This document shows positions 1 to 6,316 of a stretch of 14,567 nucleotides of DNA, in pieces. The stretch's first letter is position 1; the number at the start of each line of letters is the position of its first letter. Position numbers and translations under genes: made by a program. This DNA is from PZPK01 sp963974595 (GTDB lineage Bacteria > Pseudomonadota > Gammaproteobacteria > Pseudomonadales > Oleiphilaceae). The stretch covers positions 1 through 14,567 of the forward strand of contig CAXBDA010000073.1 of the NCBI GenBank assembly GCA_963974595.1, read 5' to 3'. The notes under the pieces are model-generated. The model did no database searches, was not told the DNA's origin, and was given only the letters and a program-made list of their open reading frames with translations.

Positions 1-33
1 TTGACATCAGACTTAGATGGGTAGGGTCAATAG

Positions 34-207
34 CTTTCTAGAATGACCGTTGGCGGCTATTCTGCAGAAGACTACGTAAAACCACTCATGGCACATGCTA
101 CTGTTGATACAACATATATGTATCAGAAAGGTCATGAACTAAAATGGAATCGAGTAAAAGCTGAGCTGCCTCTAGATACTGTATATAAAAATGAAGTGGG
201 AAAATAA
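34..207 (+). pseudogene. C-terminal remnant of a tyrosine recombinase (phage/island integrase)
   Basis: The frame is open from just after a stop at 31-33 to the TAA at 205-207, with an ATG at 43 giving 54 residues. The segment MAHATVDTTYMYQKG has the end-of-domain layout of tyrosine recombinases: a His (H18, usually in a GH pair, here AH), then T-T-x-x-Tyr with Y27 as the likely nucleophile, followed by a charged tail containing W35 and VKAEL. The Arg-bearing N-terminal and central parts are missing: the same frame has stops at 22 and 31, and the other two forward frames also close before 43. It is therefore a decayed or rearranged fragment, not a working integrase. It reads toward the tRNA-Val gene, as expected for an element integrated at a tRNA 3' end. 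The family call rests on this short motif only. Confidence 0.55.
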
Positions 208-233
208 TGGGACAATAGTGGAACTGCTAATTT

Positions 234-273
234 CCCTCAATTTTAGCGGCGCCTAAGTAGTTGAAACTAAGGG
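234..273 (-). terminator. Imperfect hairpin just downstream of tRNA-Val
   Basis: On the minus strand, arms at 273-264 and 243-234 pair over 10 positions including two G-T wobbles (CCCTTAGTTT with AAATTGAGGG), enclosing a 20-nt loop that contains GGCGCC. It begins 5 nt after the CCA end of the tRNA. No T-run follows, so it could be a 3' trailer structure or a weak terminator, or part of a recombination site between integrase remnant and tRNA. Confidence 0.3.
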
Positions 274-278
274 AGAAT

Positions 279-355
<77 letters not shown>

Positions 356-365
356 ATTTCATTTA

Positions 366-380
366 TAAGCATGATGCTTA
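366..380. repeat. Perfect 7-1-7 palindrome in the tRNA-Val leader
   Basis: TAAGCAT (366-372), a central G, and ATGCTTA (374-380) form a 15-bp perfect palindrome. It lies 10 bp upstream of the tRNA 5' end, between the candidate tRNA promoter and the mature tRNA. It may be an operator-like protein site or a small hairpin in the tRNA leader; the sequence alone cannot decide. Confidence 0.5.
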
Positions 381-385
381 ATAAG

Positions 386-419
386 AAGGCGCGTAATTTA
401 TCAAACAATTCAGCGCCTT
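386..419 (-). terminator. Candidate terminator hairpin after the epimerase gene
   Basis: On the minus strand AAGGCGC (419-413) pairs perfectly with GCGCCTT (392-386). Inside the 20-nt loop a further AATT/AATT pairing is possible past a 2x2 internal mismatch. The sequence CTTATTA follows, a poor but U-containing tail. It starts 27 bp after the epimerase stop codon. It overlaps the candidate tRNA promoter on the same strand. Confidence 0.4.
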
Positions 420-423
420 GCAA
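395..423 (-). promoter_or_regulatory. Candidate sigma70 promoter of tRNA-Val
   Basis: On the minus strand a -35-like TTGCAA (423-418) is followed after 17 bp by TAAATT (400-395), then a GC-rich stretch ACGCGCC where the discriminator would lie. A GC-rich discriminator is typical of stringently controlled stable-RNA promoters. The start would be near 388, leaving a leader of about 33 nt. Both hexamers match consensus at only four of six positions. Confidence 0.35.
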
Positions 424-446
424 TCATATTCTAAAATAATATTTCA

Positions 447-1454
447 TTAAGCTTTATAAAATTCTCGATACCATTCAACGAACTTAGCAACGCCCTCTTC
501 TATTGACGTTGACGGTTTGTAATTGACGTCTTTAATCAAAGCTTCTACGTTTGCATAAGTGGCAGACACGTCACCAGGTTGTAAAGGCAACATATTTTTG
601 ATGGCTTTTTTACCGACACATGTCTCAATAATCTCGATGTAACGTAATAACTCACAAGGGTTATTACTACCAATATTATAGATTCTATATGGCGCTTTAC
701 TTGTCGCAGAGTCTGGCGTTTTACCTGACCACTCAGGGTTAGGTAAAGCTGTGTGATCAAGCGTCCTGATAACGCCTTCTACAATATCGTCAATATAGGT
801 AAAGTCGCGCTGGTGCTTGCCGTAATTGAACACATCGATTGGCTTACCTTCGATAATATTTTTGGTAAACATAAACAGCGCCATATCTGGACGCCCCCAT
901 GGTCCATACACCGTAAAGAAACGAAGGCCTGTAGTTGGTAAATCAAACAAATGGCTATAAGTATGCGCCATTAACTCATTAGCTTTCTTGGATGCGGCAT
1001 ATAAACTAACAGGATGATCCACATTGTCATGCACAGAAAAAGGCATGCTTTCGTTCGCACCATAAACAGAGCTGCTCGAAGCATAGACCAAGTGTTCAAC
1101 TTTATGGTGACGACAACCCTCAAGAATATTGGTAAAGCCAACAATATTAGCATCGATATACGCTTGCGGGTTTTCAAGGGAGTAACGAACACCTGCTTGT
1201 GCGGCTAAATTAACAACTTTTTGAGGCTTAAAATCCTCAAACACCTTATCTATTGCAGGCTTATCTTCTAATGATATACGTACTTCAGTAAACTTATCGT
1301 ATACTTTTAAGCGATCTAAGCGTGCTTCCTTTAAGCTGGGGTCATAATAATCATTCACATTATCGACACCGATAACTTCATCACCCCTGTCAAGTAAACG
1401 AATTGCTAATGTTGACCCAATAAAACCCGCCGTTCCTGTGACTAAAATACGCAC
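447..1454 (-). CDS. UDP-glucuronate 4-epimerase (NAD-dependent SDR; LspL/CapI/WbnF type)
   Basis: The enzyme interconverts UDP-glucuronate and UDP-galacturonate, supplying galacturonate for capsule, LPS or other surface glycans in the cytosol. Numbered from the upstream ATG at 1466, residues 11-17 are the Rossmann loop GTAGFIG, S130-S132 lie in YASSSSVYG, and the catalytic pair is Y156/K160 (YAASK). The segments AGVRYSLENP, VDHPVSLYAASKKANELMAHTYSHL, and VYGPWGRPDMALF are characteristic of this subfamily rather than of UDP-galactose epimerases. I place the start at GTG 1454: GGAG sits 6 nt before it and the product then begins directly with the nucleotide-binding strand, as in relatives. The ATG at 1466 would add four residues but has no Shine-Dalgarno sequence. 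It lies about 30 bp behind the outer-membrane protein gene on the same strand, so the two may be co-transcribed. No other glycan genes are visible nearby. Confidence 0.95.
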   Translation of the reverse strand: MRILVTGTAGFIGSTLAIRLLDRGDEVIGVDNVNDYYDPSLKEARLDRLKVYDKFTEVRISLEDKPAIDKVFEDFKPQKVVNLAAQAGVRYSLENPQAYIDANIVGFTNILEGCRHHKVEHLVYASSSSVYGANESMPFSVHDNVDHPVSLYAASKKANELMAHTYSHLFDLPTTGLRFFTVYGPWGRPDMALFMFTKNIIEGKPIDVFNYGKHQRDFTYIDDIVEGVIRTLDHTALPNPEWSGKTPDSATSKAPYRIYNIGSNNPCELLRYIEIIETCVGKKAIKNMLPLQPGDVSATYANVEALIKDVNYKPSTSIEEGVAKFVEWYREFYKA

Positions 1455-1460
1455 TGATTG

Positions 1461-1464
1461 CTCC
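1461..1464 (-). promoter_or_regulatory. Shine-Dalgarno GGAG deciding the epimerase start
   Basis: The reading ATGGAGCAATCAGTG places GGAG 6 nt before GTG 1454 while overlapping the upstream in-frame ATG at 1466. This favours GTG as the start. Confidence 0.55.
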
Positions 1465-1486
1465 ATTAAAAAATCTAAATATTTAA

Positions 1487-2230
1487 TTAAAAATCCAAGC
1501 CTGTACTGAGGTATACGCCACTAAAATCAATATCGACATCAGTATTACTTAAATTGTCAAACTTGATCCCCATTTGGCGATAGCCCAATTCGATAAACGC
1601 TAAACTAAAACCCTGTCTAATACGGATTTTGGCATCGTGTATTGAATTACCAGAATAAGAAATAGCACTTATTTCAGCACCCACTGACATATCCGTAAAT
1701 GGCATTGCAAATTCAGCTGAGACGTAACCCAAAGGTAAAAATTCATCAATATTTGTTTTAAAAACTGAACTATTATCAGTTCTTGAAATTTCTAATTGAC
1801 CATCAAACTTACGAATATCTAAACCAACATCAGCAGAAATCCAATTATCCAAGATTTCGTAGTACAAGACTAAACCAACATTACTTAGATCTAAGTTTGT
1901 TTCAACATCACCTGCTGTAACTTGGTTAGATCCTGCACCAAAACTAGAAGATAAGGTGCCCTTCTCTGTTTGGTCTAAATCAGAATACTTTAATCGCACA
2001 TTTGGAATAAGGGGTACTGGATGTTCAACTGTGGCGGCCAGTTCAAAAAAACTATTTTTATCAAAACCTAAGTCATTTTCCATATCGACCGATGAGCTAC
2101 CCACTGCCGCATCACCGCCAAGGCCAGCATACCAATAACTCGCTTCTACACTGCCGCCAATAATATCTGCTTGCGCCGACATGCTCGCAGCCAGTGCGAC
2201 TGGAATTAATAGCTTGTTTACGTTTTTCAT
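1487..2230 (-). CDS. TIGR04219-type outer membrane beta-barrel protein
   Basis: This is a small predicted outer-membrane barrel of 247 residues with no known substrate. A lysine-containing N-terminus, a hydrophobic stretch and a cleavage site after SAQA (residue 21) make a clear Sec signal peptide. The mature part opens with GGSVEASYWYAGLGG and shows alternating polar/apolar strands such as FFELAATVEHP, SAEFAMPF and GFSLAFIELGYRQMG. The chain ends GVYLSTGLDF with a terminal Phe, the usual signal recognised by the BAM machinery. The overall look matches the TIGR04219 family of gammaproteobacterial outer membrane proteins. AAGG lies 9 nt before the ATG. It is downstream of purC and upstream of the epimerase gene on the same strand. 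Function beyond outer-membrane localisation is unknown. Confidence 0.8.
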   Translation of the reverse strand: MKNVNKLLIPVALAASMSAQADIIGGSVEASYWYAGLGGDAAVGSSSVDMENDLGFDKNSFFELAATVEHPVPLIPNVRLKYSDLDQTEKGTLSSSFGAGSNQVTAGDVETNLDLSNVGLVLYYEILDNWISADVGLDIRKFDGQLEISRTDNSSVFKTNIDEFLPLGYVSAEFAMPFTDMSVGAEISAISYSGNSIHDAKIRIRQGFSLAFIELGYRQMGIKFDNLSNTDVDIDFSGVYLSTGLDF

Positions 2231-2314
2231 AATTTTATACCTTTTTATTTATTCATTTTTACGTATAACTATTAATAATATAGACACTATTTAACGATAT
2301 GGAGGAATATTTAC

Positions 2315-3028
2315 TTAATCGAACTGAATGCCTAAGCGACCGCCTACCTCTTCGTAGGTTTCTATCACACTACCCAAGCCTTGCCTAAAGCGGTCTTTAT
2401 CCATTTTTTTCTTGGTTTCTTTATCCCAGATTCGACAGCCATCCGGGCTAAATTCATCACCTAAAACGATGCGCCCTTCAAACACACCAAATTCCAACTT
2501 GTAATCAACCAGCATCATGCCGGCATCATTAAATAGCTTGAAGAGAATAGTGTTTACTTTGTACGTTAGTTTTTCCATCTCAGTCAGCTGTTCTTTGCTT
2601 GCCCAGTCAAACGCGACACAATGAGAGGCATTGATCATCGGGTCATGTAAGGCGTCATTCTTTAAAAATAACTCAAAGGTAGGAGGGTTAAGTTCTGTCC
2701 CTTCTTCTATGCCTAAGCGCCTAACCAGACTGCCTGCAGCAAAATTACGAACAACGCATTCAACGGGTAGCATATTTAAGTTTTTAACTAGACATTCAGT
2801 ATCTGACAACAGTGTTTCGAAATGTGTTTCGACACCTTCAGCTTGAAGTTTCTGCATTATAAAGGCATTAAACTTATTGTTTACCATACCTTTTCGATTA
2901 AGCTTTTCCATTTTCTCGCCATCAAAAGCAGAGGTGTCATCTCTAAACACCAAGATAAACTTGTTAGGGTCTTTCGTTGTAAAAACGGATTTTGCTTTGC
3001 CTGCGTACAGCTCTTTCTGCTTTTGCAT
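2315..3028 (-). CDS. purC: Phosphoribosylaminoimidazole-succinocarboxamide synthase (SAICAR synthetase)
   Basis: PurC joins CAIR and aspartate with ATP to form SAICAR in purine biosynthesis. At 237 residues it is the usual bacterial single-domain length. Recognisable pieces are KELYAGKAKSVF (residues 5-16, nucleotide-binding start), FRDDTSAFDGEK (28-39), the first family signature LPVECVVRNFAAGSL (87-101) and the second signature LVDYKLEFG (173-181) preceding the metal/ATP-binding D-E-FSPD segment. The start ATG 3028 has GGAG 10 nt upstream. The order dapA-bamC-purC is the same as in E. coli. An 83-bp gap separates it from bamC, leaving room for its own promoter as well as read-through. No PurR-like site or purine riboswitch is evident in that gap. 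Confidence 0.97.
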   Translation of the reverse strand: MQKQKELYAGKAKSVFTTKDPNKFILVFRDDTSAFDGEKMEKLNRKGMVNNKFNAFIMQKLQAEGVETHFETLLSDTECLVKNLNMLPVECVVRNFAAGSLVRRLGIEEGTELNPPTFELFLKNDALHDPMINASHCVAFDWASKEQLTEMEKLTYKVNTILFKLFNDAGMMLVDYKLEFGVFEGRIVLGDEFSPDGCRIWDKETKKKMDKDRFRQGLGSVIETYEEVGGRLGIQFD

Positions 3029-3102
3029 GAGTATGAAGCTCCAAAGATCATCTTATAAAAGAATTTTAAAAATATACGATTTAAACTGACACGCGAAAAT
3101 AG

Positions 3103-3127
3103 TGAACACCCTTAGCTTATGTGTTCA
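3103..3127 (-). other. Hairpin across the bamC stop codon, before purC
   Basis: TGAACAC (3103-3109) and GTGTTCA (3121-3127) form a perfect 7-bp inverted repeat with an 11-nt spacer containing the bamC stop codon. On the minus strand it is followed by CTATTTTCG, not a clean U-run. It may be a weak attenuator or mRNA-stability element between bamC and purC. Confidence 0.35.
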
Positions 3128-4149
3128 AAAATAAGATCTAGCAAGTCATTTTTAAGCGAGGGTTCAAGAGTCTCATTAAGTTGCTCAATGTCAACTTGAA
3201 TAGACCCATTCGATAGCTCTTTCAATTGTATTGAAAAGTTACGTTCCAGTTTTTTTTCTGAAATTGTGTCTTCGCTGACATACCACTGGCTTATTTCAGA
3301 TTCATTTAGATAACTTATATAGTAGGTTTTGGCACTAACATCTTTATCGGCAATAATAATAGCCGCTGCTTCCAGTGCTTTTTCAAGTTCATTCCATGCA
3401 CGCTGTGGCGACAAAGCCATGAGTAAATAATTCTGGCCATCATCATTTTGTAGTAATTGAATACGTGATTTGCCACCAATTGTATTGGCCAGCATAGAAT
3501 ATCTATTTTGCAAAGCATCCGAAGTAATGAATTCACCCATTAATTTCAAAATCGCCTTGTCACGACTTACATTAACAGGCGTTTTCCGCCATGTTTTATC
3601 AATGATTTCGTCATTAAAGTCTAAAACTCGCAGCTTTATTTCAGATGTATTCCGACGTATTCCCTGGCCTAGTTTGGCTTGAAAAAACACATTATCCAGC
3701 GTGAACTCGCTTAAAGCTGTACTTGAAGCTGCTTGCTTTAATTTTGTAGCATCCGACACCACATTTGTGACGACATAACCTTTTGAAATGTTCTCTTCTA
3801 TTGTTTCGATACCGTAGTCTTGCCAAAATGCATCAAGCAGTGGCCATACTTTTCCTGGTGCCAAGTAGAGCCTAAGCCATACTTGATCTTCAACTTGATC
3901 AATAATGAATGGTGCATCATCGAGTGCTGCCGTTGCATTCGGTGGTTTGGGCAGCTCATAGTCTACGGCTAGTGGTCGTTTATTATTGATCGAAGGTATA
4001 GGGTATTGAGACTGAATTTTTCGGTCTGACAGGCCTTCAGGTATCACAATTTCGGTACCTGTTGTAGCCCGTACATAGTCGGATGAACGATCTTGTATCA
4101 AACCACACGAGCTAAGGAATATTGCACAAACGCTAAGTAAGAGTCTCAT
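3112..4149 (-). CDS. bamC: Outer membrane protein assembly lipoprotein BamC (NlpB)
   Basis: BamC is an accessory lipoprotein of the BAM complex, which folds beta-barrel proteins into the outer membrane. The N-terminus has a short hydrophobic signal and a lipobox LSSC, with Cys15 as the lipidated residue. Then comes the unstructured BamC segment including DYVRATTGTEIVIPEGL (24-40) and QYPIP, which in E. coli BamC contacts BamD. Two helix-grip domains follow, roughly residues 90-215 and 225-345. The length of 345 is close to the E. coli protein. Its ATG overlaps the dapA stop as TAATG, indicating translational coupling, and purC follows. Position after dapA and before purC supports the call independently of the sequence, since the C-terminal domains diverge strongly in this family. 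Confidence 0.93.
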   Translation of the reverse strand: MRLLLSVCAIFLSSCGLIQDRSSDYVRATTGTEIVIPEGLSDRKIQSQYPIPSINNKRPLAVDYELPKPPNATAALDDAPFIIDQVEDQVWLRLYLAPGKVWPLLDAFWQDYGIETIEENISKGYVVTNVVSDATKLKQAASSTALSEFTLDNVFFQAKLGQGIRRNTSEIKLRVLDFNDEIIDKTWRKTPVNVSRDKAILKLMGEFITSDALQNRYSMLANTIGGKSRIQLLQNDDGQNYLLMALSPQRAWNELEKALEAAAIIIADKDVSAKTYYISYLNESEISQWYVSEDTISEKKLERNFSIQLKELSNGSIQVDIEQLNETLEPSLKNDLLDLIFEHIS

Positions 4150-5024
4150 TAAATTAAGTTTCTCTCTTTAAGCGCTTCATCCACACAGGAATGATAGGTT
4201 TCATCCAAAGGTGTCAGCGGTAAACGAATACCCGCTTGCATTAAGCCCATTCGGTTTAGTGCATATTTAACCGGTATAGGGTTCGCCTCGACAAATAAAC
4301 GTTCGTTCAATGTCGACAGAAGCACATTTATTGATTTAGCTTCTGTTTCATAACCAGCCACTGCTGCCGCGCACAACTCACTCATAAGCTTCGGTAAAAT
4401 ATTCGCTGTAACAGAAATATTGCCTTTGGCTCCAGCTAACATCAATTGATAAGCCGTTGCATCATCACCTGAATAAACAGGTATTTTATTATTTAACAAC
4501 TTAATAAGCTGAGTTCCACGAGGAACATCCCCCGTCGCATCTTTTATGCCGGTAATATTAGGTACATCGGCTAAGCGTACAACCGTTTCATTGGCCATAT
4601 CAATGGCTGTTCGCCCGGGCACGTTATATAATATCTGATCGATTTCAACACGTTCTGCAATCTTACGATGATGTAGGTATAGACCTTCTTGAGTTGGCTT
4701 ATTGTAATAAGGTGAGACAAGCAAACAAGCATCTGCACCGATATTCTTAGCGGCTTGGGTAAGCTCAATAGCTTCAGTCGTAGAGTTTGCACCGGTTCCT
4801 GCAATAACCGATATTCTTCCAGCTATTTTTTTAACAACATGATCTATAACTTTACAGTGCTCGCTTGGGTCTAAGGTTGCAGACTCGCCAGTAGTGCCCA
4901 CTGCCACAATGGCACTTGTGCCATTATTTAAGTGAAAGTCGAGTAGCTTATCTAAACTTTCCCAATCGAGACTCCCGTCTTCAAACATAGGGGTAACCAG
5001 CGCGACAATGCTGCCTGAGATCAT
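4149..5024 (-). CDS. dapA: 4-hydroxy-tetrahydrodipicolinate synthase
   Basis: DapA condenses pyruvate and aspartate semialdehyde, the first committed step to diaminopimelate and lysine. From ATG 5024 the product is 291 residues, the family length, and key residues fall at the E. coli numbers: T44 and T45 (GTTGES), Y133 and R138 (YNVPGRT), and the Schiff-base lysine K161 (GIKDATGD). The open frame extends 38 codons further upstream to 5138, but that part is not DapA-like. GGAG lies exactly 6 nt before ATG 5024, so the shorter start is chosen; an ATG at 5036 overlapping that GGAG would add only four residues. The stop overlaps the bamC start as TAATG. gcvR diverges upstream, as in E. coli. Confidence 0.97.
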   Translation of the reverse strand: MISGSIVALVTPMFEDGSLDWESLDKLLDFHLNNGTSAIVAVGTTGESATLDPSEHCKVIDHVVKKIAGRISVIAGTGANSTTEAIELTQAAKNIGADACLLVSPYYNKPTQEGLYLHHRKIAERVEIDQILYNVPGRTAIDMANETVVRLADVPNITGIKDATGDVPRGTQLIKLLNNKIPVYSGDDATAYQLMLAGAKGNISVTANILPKLMSELCAAAVAGYETEAKSINVLLSTLNERLFVEANPIPVKYALNRMGLMQAGIRLPLTPLDETYHSCVDEALKERNLI

Positions 5025-5030
5025 AGAACT

Positions 5031-5034
5031 CTCC
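5031..5034 (-). promoter_or_regulatory. Shine-Dalgarno GGAG deciding the dapA start
   Basis: The reading ATGGAGAGTTCTATG puts GGAG 6 nt before ATG 5024 and overlaps the in-frame ATG 5036, the same arrangement as at the epimerase gene. Confidence 0.65.
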
Positions 5035-5109
5035 ATATTTTGCGTGCCCATTCGCCAATTTAAGGCAGCAGAACGATGTGAAATAAATATATAATTAAAA
5101 CAATCGCGT

Positions 5110-5138
5110 ATGTTAATGCCGAGAAGGTTTTTTAACAA
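5110..5138 (-). promoter_or_regulatory. Candidate sigma70 promoter of dapA-bamC
   Basis: On the minus strand TTGTTA (5138-5133) is followed after exactly 17 bp by TAACAT (5115-5110). Each hexamer matches consensus at four positions. The start would be near 5103, about 79 nt before the dapA ATG. Its -35 box overlaps that of the opposing gcvR promoter. Confidence 0.35.
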
Positions 5139-5159
5139 GTGAACATGGCTTACTATAAG
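5132..5159 (+). promoter_or_regulatory. Candidate sigma70 promoter of gcvR
   Basis: TTAACA (5132-5137) and TATAAG (5154-5159) each match consensus at five of six positions with a 16-bp spacer. A consensus TATAAT also occurs at 5167-5172 but has no convincing -35 at the right distance. The gcvR ATG follows at 5205. Confidence 0.45.
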
Positions 5160-5162
5160 TAA
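5150..5162. repeat. 13-bp palindrome over the gcvR -10 box
   Basis: TTACT-ATA-AGTAA is a perfect 5-3-5 inverted repeat that contains the candidate -10 TATAAG. A repressor-type dimer bound here would block gcvR transcription. No regulator can be named from the sequence. Confidence 0.35.
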
Positions 5163-5204
5163 AGAATATAATAAAATTTTCCGTAATTTTTAAGGTTTAC
5201 ATTT

Positions 5205-5747
5205 ATGACAATGACTGACACCCAAGCAAACTATCTCGTGATTTCAACTATCGGCACTGATCAACCCGGTATTGTCAACAAGCTTGCAAAGCTCTGTTCA
5301 ATCAATAGCTGTAATATTATCGATAGTCGCATGGCCGTTTTGGGCGGTGAGTTTGCCGTTATCATGATGGTATCCGGTTCGTGGGACTCTATTGCAAAAC
5401 TTGAAAGTGCATTACCCTCGATCTCTGAAGAGTTACACCTTACGACGACAGTTAAACATACCAATCAAAGAAACAATGTGCCTTCCATGGCATATTCGGT
5501 TAGCGTTGTGGCGCTTGACAATCCAGGTATCGTCCATGAACTGGCACAGTTTTTTTCTAGTCAGAATATTAATATTGATGATTTACAAACCGGTACATAC
5601 AGCGCACCGCATACTGGCACACAAATGTTTAATTTGAATATGAATATACGCATCCCTGCTGACACACATATCGCCAGTTTAAGAGATGAGTTTATGGATT
5701 TTTGTGATGACTTGAATCTAGACGCGATGATTGAACCACTTCGTTAA
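5205..5747 (+). CDS. gcvR: Glycine cleavage system regulator GcvR (two ACT domains)
   Basis: GcvR-type proteins bind GcvA in E. coli and keep the glycine cleavage operon repressed when glycine is low; they have no DNA-binding domain of their own. This 180-residue product shows two successive ACT modules: residues about 9-83 beginning YLVISTIGTDQPGIVNKLAKL, and about 96-175 beginning YSVSVVALDNPGIVHELAQFF. Each contains the D-x-PGIV ligand-loop pattern followed by a helix. The order gcvR-bcp divergent from dapA matches E. coli, which strengthens the assignment over other double-ACT proteins. AAGG lies 10 nt before the ATG; a second ATG two codons on is also possible. No gcvA or gcvTHP genes are in the window, so the target is inferred. 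Confidence 0.88.
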   Translation: MTMTDTQANYLVISTIGTDQPGIVNKLAKLCSINSCNIIDSRMAVLGGEFAVIMMVSGSWDSIAKLESALPSISEELHLTTTVKHTNQRNNVPSMAYSVSVVALDNPGIVHELAQFFSSQNINIDDLQTGTYSAPHTGTQMFNLNMNIRIPADTHIASLRDEFMDFCDDLNLDAMIEPLR

Positions 5748-5790
5748 AACAAGCGTATAAAGAACCAGTGTATTAAATGTTAAGCAACAG

Positions 5791-5796
5791 AGAGGG
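5791..5796 (+). promoter_or_regulatory. Shine-Dalgarno AGAGGG deciding the bcp start
   Basis: AGAGGG ends 4 nt before ATG 5801, whereas the upstream in-frame ATG at 5777 has no such sequence. This supports the 153-residue form of the peroxiredoxin. Confidence 0.65.
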
Positions 5797-5800
5797 TGTT

Positions 5801-6262
5801 ATGGTTAAACTAAATGAAACAATTCCAAACTTTAATGCAAGAGCAACATCAGAAACTGACCTTGATGCAGATAGCTTAAAAGGTCACAAAACAGTTATTT
5901 ATTTCTATCCAAAAGACAACACACCAGGCTGTACTACAGAGGGGCAGGAGTTTAGAGATGCTATCGGTGAGTTTCGCACTGCCAATGCCGTGATTTATGG
6001 CGTTTCAAGAGATTCCATGAGAATACATGAAAACTTTAAAGCTAAACATGAGTTTCCATTTGAGTTAATTTCAGATCCAGATGAAGCTTTCTGTAAACTG
6101 TTTGATGTTATTAAATTAAAAAAATTATACGGAAAAGAATATCTGGGCATTGATCGAAGTACATTTTTAATTGATGAGAACGGTGTACTCATAAAAGAAT
6201 GGCGTGGCGTAAAAGTCAAAGGCCATGTCAGTGAAGTATTAGCCGCCTGCAAAGAAGCTTAA
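5801..6262 (+). CDS. bcp: Thiol peroxidase of the BCP/PrxQ peroxiredoxin family
   Basis: The enzyme reduces hydrogen peroxide and organic hydroperoxides in the cytosol using thioredoxin-type reductants. From ATG 5801 it is 153 residues; an ATG at 5777 would add eight residues that do not look like the family and lacks a ribosome site. The active-site segment is FYPKDNTPGCTTEGQEF with peroxidatic Cys44 in PGCTTE. The resolving Cys that E. coli BCP carries five residues later (position 50 there) is replaced by Gln49. Cys98 (DEAFCKLF) corresponds to the conserved third Cys of E. coli BCP, and C151 sits near the end. It therefore probably works as a 1-Cys enzyme or uses another Cys. It lies 53 bp after gcvR on the same strand. 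Confidence 0.95.
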   Translation: MVKLNETIPNFNARATSETDLDADSLKGHKTVIYFYPKDNTPGCTTEGQEFRDAIGEFRTANAVIYGVSRDSMRIHENFKAKHEFPFELISDPDEAFCKLFDVIKLKKLYGKEYLGIDRSTFLIDENGVLIKEWRGVKVKGHVSEVLAACKEA

Positions 6263-6279
6263 GCTACCCTTGAGTAGCT
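6262..6279. terminator. Small hairpin between convergent bcp and PAS gene
   Basis: AGCTAC (6262-6267) pairs with GTAGCT (6274-6279) around a 6-nt loop, immediately at the bcp stop. Neither strand has a proper T-run after it, so termination efficiency is doubtful. It is the only obvious structure in the short gap between the two convergent genes. Confidence 0.3.
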
Positions 6280-6316
6280 GATGCAATATTTAGCATTGGC
6301 TATTTATGTTGAAGAA

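Noticed and set aside
17..33. GGTAGG at 20-25 looked like a short copy of the tRNA-Val 3' end and thus an att repeat.
   Set aside because: Only the hexamer GGTAGG is shared with 280-285; neighbouring bases disagree, so it is within chance.
545..1208. Several open frames of 60-75 codons opposite or out of frame with the epimerase gene.
   Set aside because: They lie entirely inside a strongly supported gene, have no family features and are typical overlap artefacts. The same holds for those inside bamC, purC, dapA, gcvR, bcp, thiD and the glucosaminidase gene.
5025..5138. A 38-codon N-terminal extension of dapA.
   Set aside because: The extension is not like DapA, covers the likely dapA promoter, and a well-spaced GGAG with family-length protein supports ATG 5024.
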